DNA of 64,000 bases from Bacteroidales bacterium. GTDB lineage: Bacteria > Bacteroidota > Bacteroidia > Bacteroidales > UBA10428. Below, in pieces: positions 58,483-64,000 of the stretch. The position numbers and the translations under genes were made by a program. Where the stretch lies: assembly GCA_016928305.1 (NCBI GenBank), contig JAFGKY010000073.1, positions 1-64,000 of the forward strand, given 5' to 3'. How positions within the stretch are numbered: position 1 is the first letter of the stretch; each line of letters starts with the position of its first letter. The notes under the pieces were generated by a model. The model searched no databases. It was not told the origin of the DNA and worked only from the letters and a program-made list of their open reading frames with translations.

Positions 58483-59433
58483 CTATGTTATTTTTCGTCC
58501 TGTTTCATCGTATTCATAAAATCCCTTTCCGGTGATACGTCCATATTGATGTGCACGTACCAGCTTTTTAATAACAGGGGAAGCTTTGAATTTATTGTCT
58601 CCGAATTCCCCATAAAGGTTGTCCATATAGCGCAATACTTTATCCAGGCCAACCTTATCAGCCAGTTCAAAAGGACCCAGGGGCAAACCGAATCCAATGC
58701 GCATGGTAGTATCTATGTCTTGTTTCGTACCAACGCCTTCCATCATAATATCACAGGCTTCATTAATTAATGAAATGAACATGCGCACGGAAATCAATCC
58801 GGGTGATTCTTCAACCGGAATAGGTTTTTTACCTAACATCTTGACAAATTTGAATACTTTGTCATATGCTTCATCCGAAGTGTACAATCCGCGTACAACC
58901 TCAATCATTTTTGCTCCCGGTACGCTTGTCAGAAAATGAAGGCTGACACATCTTTCCTTGTGTTCAAGTTCAGCCGAAAGCTCTGTAATTACAATCGTTG
59001 ATGAGTTTGAAGCAATAATGGTATCGGGGGCGACATATTTCTCAATGTTTTTAAATACTTCTTTTCTGCATAATACCCGTTGTTCACGTGTTTTTGACCG
59101 GATGGTTTCAATAACAAGATCACATCCTTTCAAGTGCTCATATCCGATATAACCTTTAATTCTGGAAAGTATAGCTCTTTTTTCACCCGGTGTCAGTCCC
59201 CAATGCTGTATGGTGTTATCCAGCTCCTGTTCCATTTTATAAAAGGCCTGACTTATTTTTTCTTCAGAGAGCTCGATAAAAATGACTTCAAGTTCTTTCT
59301 GGCTTATCATCAATGCAATGTTCTGTCCAACAGAACCACAACCCACAAGTCCCACTTTCGAAAACAGGGTTTTTGGCCTGTCCTTTTTACTCAGCCCGTA
59401 ATGCTCAATTGGTTCTACTAAAACTTCTGACAT
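58483..59433 (-). CDS. 3-hydroxyacyl-CoA (3-hydroxybutyryl-CoA) dehydrogenase
   Basis: VGLVGCGSVGQNIALMIS, IASNSSTIVITELS, SLHFLTSVPGAKMIEVVRG. Confidence 0.88.
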   Translation of the reverse strand: MSEVLVEPIEHYGLSKKDRPKTLFSKVGLVGCGSVGQNIALMISQKELEVIFIELSEEKISQAFYKMEQELDNTIQHWGLTPGEKRAILSRIKGYIGYEHLKGCDLVIETIRSKTREQRVLCRKEVFKNIEKYVAPDTIIASNSSTIVITELSAELEHKERCVSLHFLTSVPGAKMIEVVRGLYTSDEAYDKVFKFVKMLGKKPIPVEESPGLISVRMFISLINEACDIMMEGVGTKQDIDTTMRIGFGLPLGPFELADKVGLDKVLRYMDNLYGEFGDNKFKASPVIKKLVRAHQYGRITGKGFYEYDETGRKIT

Positions 59434-59458
59434 ATGTGATTAGGTTAAAATTTTCAGA

Positions 59459-60463
59459 TTATTTCTTTCCCATGGCCTGGTTAGCCGTAATAGCAATAAG
59501 TTCAACGATGTCATTTACCGAACATCCTCTTGAAAGATCGTTGATTGGTGCAGCCATTCCTTGCAAAACCGGACCAATTGCATCGGCATGGGCAAGTCTT
59601 TGAACCAGTTTATATGCAATATTTCCACTTTCCAGCCCGGGAAAGATAAGAACATTGGCTTTGCCGGCAATAGCGCTTCCCGGTGCTTTCTTCAACCCGA
59701 CTGATTCAACAAGGGCTGCATCAGCCTGCAATTCTCCATCAATTTTCAGTGAAGGATCCATGGATTTGGCCATTTCTGTAGCCTTAGCAACTTTGTCAAC
59801 CAATTCATGCTGTGCACTTCCCTTGGTCGAAAAACTAAGCATGGCGATCCGGGGCTCGATTTGTGCAATGGCTCTGGTTGTATGGGCCGTAGCAACAGCG
59901 ATCTCAGCCAGTTCTTTATCAGTCGGATTGGGATGAACAGCACAATCGGCGAATATCATCAGTCCATTATCCCCAAATTCTTTGTCTTTGAGAAACATCA
60001 GAAAAGCCCCCGAAACAACAGAAATACCAGGCAGAGTTTTCACAAATTGAAATGCGGGTCGAAGTACATCACTGGTTGCATTATCAGCACCGGCTACTTC
60101 ACCATCGGCATCATCGTTTTTTATCATCACAGTTGAATAATACAGCGGATTATCCAGCAGTTCCAACGCATAGGCTTTTGTCAGACCCTTTGATTTCCTA
60201 AGCTCAACCATCAGATTGGCATACTCTTCTCTTTTATCCGACGTTTTAGGATCAATTATTGCAGCTCTTTCAAGATTATGGAGTGAAAGATCCAGGGCTC
60301 TCTTAAGTACATCATCTTTGTTTCCCAGAATAATGATCTCGGCTATTTTCTCTTTAATGACAATGTCTGCAGCCCGTAGTGTCCTTTCTTCATGACCTTC
60401 GGGTAATACAATGCGTTGCCGGTTCTGCCGGGCATTTTCCTTAATGCTTTCAATTAAATTCAT
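59459..60463 (-). CDS. pta: Phosphate acetyltransferase
   Basis: RIVLPEGHEERTLRAADI, MIKNDDADGEVAGADNATSDVLRPAF, NVLIFPGLESGNIAYKLVQRLA. Confidence 0.95.
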   Translation of the reverse strand: MNLIESIKENARQNRQRIVLPEGHEERTLRAADIVIKEKIAEIIILGNKDDVLKRALDLSLHNLERAAIIDPKTSDKREEYANLMVELRKSKGLTKAYALELLDNPLYYSTVMIKNDDADGEVAGADNATSDVLRPAFQFVKTLPGISVVSGAFLMFLKDKEFGDNGLMIFADCAVHPNPTDKELAEIAVATAHTTRAIAQIEPRIAMLSFSTKGSAQHELVDKVAKATEMAKSMDPSLKIDGELQADAALVESVGLKKAPGSAIAGKANVLIFPGLESGNIAYKLVQRLAHADAIGPVLQGMAAPINDLSRGCSVNDIVELIAITANQAMGKK

Positions 60464-60569
60464 TGTATATCAGTTAATTATTATAAAATATCTGATTGAC
60501 TAAAGGTAATAAAAAAAGCTGAAGCCACACGGATGGAGATATGATTTCTGTCATGATAGAAAAAACAAA

Positions 60570-60602
60570 AGCTGTCAGCAATGCTAAAAAGTGCTGACAG
60601 CT
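60570..60602 (-). terminator. Rho-independent terminator of the S9 peptidase gene
   Basis: Minus strand AGCTGTCAGCA-N11-TGCTGACAGCTTTTGTTTTTT. Confidence 0.85.
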
Positions 60603-60631
60603 CTTAAAAAGCGGAAAATGTGAAGTTATAA

Positions 60632-62539
60632 TTACTTTTTCAATGTAGAGTCACCGATATGCGTAGCAAGGAATCTTTCCATAGCACGATAGAAATCAAA
60701 ACGGTTTTCTTCATTCCGGAATCCGTGCCCTTCGTTGTCCTTAACCATATATTCTACAGTGATTCCGCGTTTTTTTAATGCTTCAACCATTTGATCCGAC
60801 TCATTTTTGTTCACCCTGGGATCGTTTGCTCCCTGGGCGACAAACAGGGGAGCTTTGATGTTGTCAACCAGGAAAACCGGGGAGACTTCTGCAAGCAGGA
60901 GACTATCTTTTACGGGATCTCCAACCATTTCATAGAACATCTGGCGCATAGGTTCCCAATAAGGAGGAATGGTATTCATGAAAGTAAACATATTGGCGAC
61001 ACCTACATAATCGACGCCGCAGGCATACAAATCGGGAGTAATGGTCAATCCGGCAAGGGTGGCATAACCGCCATAACTGCCACCGTAAATTGCAATCTTG
61101 TTCGTGTCGGCAATACCTTGTTCAATTAACCATTTAACGCCATCGGTGATATCATCCTGCATGGTACGTCCCCATTGTTTATAGGATATGTTAACAAAGT
61201 TTTTCCCATACCCTGTTGATCCTCTGAAGTTCATTTGAAGAACAGCATATCCCCTGTTTGCCAGAAACTGTACTTCGGGATTGAATCCCCAGAAATCTCT
61301 TGCCCAGGGACCACCATGGGGATGGATCACAACAGGCAGATTAGCGGGTTTAATACCCACAGGCAATGTAAGGTAACCGTGGATGGTCAGACTGTCACGT
61401 GAAGCATACTGAACAGGCTTCATTACAGCCATATTATCTTCCTTCAGCCATGGACTAATGTCATGTATTTTCTGAAGGGTGTCATTCGTTTTGCTATACA
61501 GGTAGTAAGCACCCCTCGTTCTGTCGCTGTAAGTCCTGATGATGAACACATCCTCTTCTTTGCTGGATGCACCAATGGCTATTTCATACTGACCCAAATC
61601 TTTGGCCAGCCTTTCGTAAAATGCTTTTGTCTCATCATCAAAGAAATAATGCTGTCTTTTATCGGTGACATAGATTGCTTCCGTAAGAACCTTACGCTTT
61701 CTTGAATAGGAAAGTCCTGTTACATCTACTTCATCATTTTTGTACAGCGTATCGATTTCGGATGCAGAAACGGGATCAAAAATGATTATTTCCTGTTTGT
61801 CGCGTCCCAGATCCGAGGAAGCGTAAAGGTATTTGTTATTAAAAGTGAAGAAATGCGGCGAGAAGTTGTCTTTATAGGTTGTAGTCAGAACAGGCTGAAA
61901 CTTCTCATCTTCGGTATTCCTGTATAATAATGTAGTGTTCACACCATCAGTAATGGCAAATGCAACCCTTAACTTTCCTGCATGGTCAGTCATCCACCCG
62001 ACAATATTGCCGGGATTCTCTGCCAGCATTTTCATCTCACCCGTCAGAATATTCAGACGGTAAGGATCAAATACTTCAGGATTTCTTTTGTTCATCTGGA
62101 TGATGACTTCATCATCTATATCAGGTAAATCATCGATAACCTGAGTTCTTACACCTTCAAATGGTGTAAAACATACCAGATCACTCCCATCGAGGTTGAC
62201 TCCAAAAAGACGGAAGTTCTCATTTCCTCCTATATCTTTCTGATATAAAATGCGGGTATTGCTGGCCCAGAAGTACCAGGCAATATCCCTGTCCGTTTCA
62301 AAGGTGATCTGCCGGGCAGTGTCTGTTCCGACTTCCTGTATGAATACATTCATACGTGCGTTGACAGAAGCAAGATAAGAAAAGTGCTTTCCATCAGGTG
62401 AAATCTGGTAAGCGGCCTTTTCAGGATTTTTGAAGAAGTCCTCCAGGGGTATGATCGGAGCGCGTACCTCTTTGGGTTTACAATTCCAGCATAACGCCGG
62501 CATAATGAAAATAACAAGAAGAAACAGCTTTGTTTTCAT
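60632..62539 (-). CDS. S9-family prolyl oligopeptidase-like serine peptidase
   Basis: Signal peptide; GGSYGGYATLAGL nucleophile elbow; HPHGGPWARD; NEGHGF. Confidence 0.95.
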   Translation of the reverse strand: MKTKLFLLVIFIMPALCWNCKPKEVRAPIIPLEDFFKNPEKAAYQISPDGKHFSYLASVNARMNVFIQEVGTDTARQITFETDRDIAWYFWASNTRILYQKDIGGNENFRLFGVNLDGSDLVCFTPFEGVRTQVIDDLPDIDDEVIIQMNKRNPEVFDPYRLNILTGEMKMLAENPGNIVGWMTDHAGKLRVAFAITDGVNTTLLYRNTEDEKFQPVLTTTYKDNFSPHFFTFNNKYLYASSDLGRDKQEIIIFDPVSASEIDTLYKNDEVDVTGLSYSRKRKVLTEAIYVTDKRQHYFFDDETKAFYERLAKDLGQYEIAIGASSKEEDVFIIRTYSDRTRGAYYLYSKTNDTLQKIHDISPWLKEDNMAVMKPVQYASRDSLTIHGYLTLPVGIKPANLPVVIHPHGGPWARDFWGFNPEVQFLANRGYAVLQMNFRGSTGYGKNFVNISYKQWGRTMQDDITDGVKWLIEQGIADTNKIAIYGGSYGGYATLAGLTITPDLYACGVDYVGVANMFTFMNTIPPYWEPMRQMFYEMVGDPVKDSLLLAEVSPVFLVDNIKAPLFVAQGANDPRVNKNESDQMVEALKKRGITVEYMVKDNEGHGFRNEENRFDFYRAMERFLATHIGDSTLKK

Positions 62540-62600
62540 AGGTATGGTTATTAATTATTATACTCGGTTTCAGTAAAGATAGGGAAAAAATGGTAACAAT

Positions 62601-62697
62601 AGAGTCAAGAACCAAAAATCAAGAACCAAGAGAACAGATAAAAGACAGAAATATCGAATGCAGGATGCCGGATACTGAATACTGAATACCGTTTACC
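62601..62697. repeat. Two adjacent degenerate heptameric arrays
   Basis: AGAGTCA AGAACCA AAAATCA AGAACCA AGAGAAC ... GAATGCA GGATGCC GGATACT GAATACT GAATACC GTTTACC. Confidence 0.7.
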
Positions 62698-62702
62698 ATC
62701 AA

Positions 62703-63101
62703 TCATTTCCCCCTCTCCTCATCCCCCAGGTATTTTAAAAGCAGCAGCATGAGCTCCTCCATTTTAAAAGGCTTGATCAGCACGTCGTTGCAGCCTGATT
62801 CCAAAGCATTGTCTTTATCGTATTGTGTTTTACCGGCTGTCTGTGCAATAATGGGTAATTTGTTGTTAAATTTCCGGATCTCCCGCGTAACCCTGTTGCC
62901 ATCGAAATCAGGCAACTGGATATCCATGAGCACCAGATCAATCTGATCATTATCACGGCATACCTGTATGGCCTCACTTCCATTTTTTGCCCTGATCACA
63001 CTACTTTTAGTAAGTTTGAATATTTGATTCAGGTATAGAAAGCTCATGTCATCGTCCTCGACAATCAGAATGGTGTTTTTCTCGAGATTAAGGATGGCCA
63101 T
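62703..63101 (-). CDS. Single-domain response regulator
   Basis: IVEDDDMSFLYLNQIF...LVLMDIQLPDFDG...IKPF. Confidence 0.93.
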   Translation of the reverse strand: MAILNLEKNTILIVEDDDMSFLYLNQIFKLTKSSVIRAKNGSEAIQVCRDNDQIDLVLMDIQLPDFDGNRVTREIRKFNNKLPIIAQTAGKTQYDKDNALESGCNDVLIKPFKMEELMLLLLKYLGDEERGK

Positions 63102-63238
63102 AAAGCGAACTAATTGACATAATTAACGTAAAAATATAAAAATCACACTATTTTTAGATAATATAATCATTTATTATTATTGCATCAAACCTGATTTATA
63201 TTTCAACTGTAATCTTCAATTCAAATATTTGATATCAT

Positions 63239-64000
63239 ATGGCACCAAGGATAAAGCAATATATTGACAACCTGATTCAACGTATGAACCTCAAGAAAGA
63301 TCATCCTGTTGCATCTTTTTTATTGAGACAGATTAAAATGATTCTTCTAACCATGAGGGGTTTTGCAGAGGCAAATATCCAGTTGCGTGCCTCTGCGTTG
63401 ACATTGTATACATTGTTATCAATTGTCCCCGTGCTGGCCATGATCTTCGGCATTGCCAAGGGATTTGGATTTGAACTGTACCTGAAAGGACTGATCACGG
63501 AACAATTGGCAGAACAAAAGGAATTTTTAAATGAGGTATTGAAATTTGTTGACCGTTACCTGGGCAATATCAACGCTGGGTATATTACAGGCATTGGCTT
63601 TGTGATATTGTTATGGTCAGTTATGAAAATGCTGGGCAATATTGAAAGTTCATTTAATAACATATGGAGGGTAAAGAAATCAAGAATGCTTACTCGTAAG
63701 TTCACAGATTACATATCCTTACTTATCATTGTGCCCGTATTCATTATCGTTGCCAGCAGCTTTACTGTTTCACAGGTTGATAGTGTTTCAAAGAGTATTC
63801 CTTTCCTCAGTTATTTAAATCCTATATTGAAAGGACTTGTCCATATTATCTCTTACACACTTATCTGGTTCGTCTTTACGCTTATTTACATTGTTATTCC
63901 CAATACCAATGTAAAATTCATTCCCGCACTTATTGCAGGTATTATTGCCGGAACAATGTTTCAACTGCTGCAATGGGCGTATGTGAATTTTCAATCCTAT
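63239..64000 (+). CDS. YihY/BrkB-family membrane protein, truncated by window end
   Basis: ATG at 63239; RASALTLYTLLSIVPVLAMIFGIAKGFG; ORF still open at 64000. Confidence 0.9.
   Translation, partial: MAPRIKQYIDNLIQRMNLKKDHPVASFLLRQIKMILLTMRGFAEANIQLRASALTLYTLLSIVPVLAMIFGIAKGFGFELYLKGLITEQLAEQKEFLNEVLKFVDRYLGNINAGYITGIGFVILLWSVMKMLGNIESSFNNIWRVKKSRMLTRKFTDYISLLIIVPVFIIVASSFTVSQVDSVSKSIPFLSYLNPILKGLVHIISYTLIWFVFTLIYIVIPNTNVKFIPALIAGIIAGTMFQLLQWAYVNFQSY

Noticed and set aside
62577-62702. Possible CRISPR leader or array in repetitive intergenic sequence
   Set aside because: Repeat unit is 7 bp and degenerate, with no spacer structure.

Overview
The window is an ordinary-to-accessory stretch of a Bacteroidetes-like chromosome. 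This is inferred from the Bat (aerotolerance) operon, FISUMP proteins, TAnnTTTG-type -7 boxes, and RAYT/REP content; taxonomy is not proven. Left to right it contains: a short lipoprotein; an M28 peptidase; a TetR/TolC/HlyD/ABC-2 efflux operon; comB and comA homologues (phosphosulfolactate pathway) about 9 kb apart; a nucleotide-sugar dehydrogenase; housekeeping genes (argS, ffh, folD, aroE, truA); a GH84-like lipoprotein; tandem YfiR/DUF4154 genes; a complete MoxR-DUF58-Bat operon; a signalling cluster (hybrid kinase, PAS/GAF sensor, CheR, coiled-coil protein, single-domain response regulators, Crp/Fnr); and a stand-alone GMP-synthase ATPase subunit. After these comes a small accessory island of two alternating FISUMP + REP-associated transposase (RAYT) pairs, then tRNA-Lys, then an acetate/butyrate kinase-transacylase operon, an S9 peptidase and a YihY/BrkB protein cut by the window edge. 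The most interesting observations are: (1) a local family of palindromes with a conserved GAGAC/GTCTC foot and covarying apical stems, confined to 46.7-51.3 kb, with two identical copies in frame inside a RAYT gene (each encoding VETQDFASLR); (2) a decayed cheB remnant with a frameshift and a missing N-terminus, between cheR and an output-less PAS sensor; (3) degenerate 7-bp (sometimes 8-bp) periodic arrays in several intergenic regions; (4) twin FNR-like dyads inside a 39-bp palindrome. No CRISPR array, rRNA or prophage was seen.
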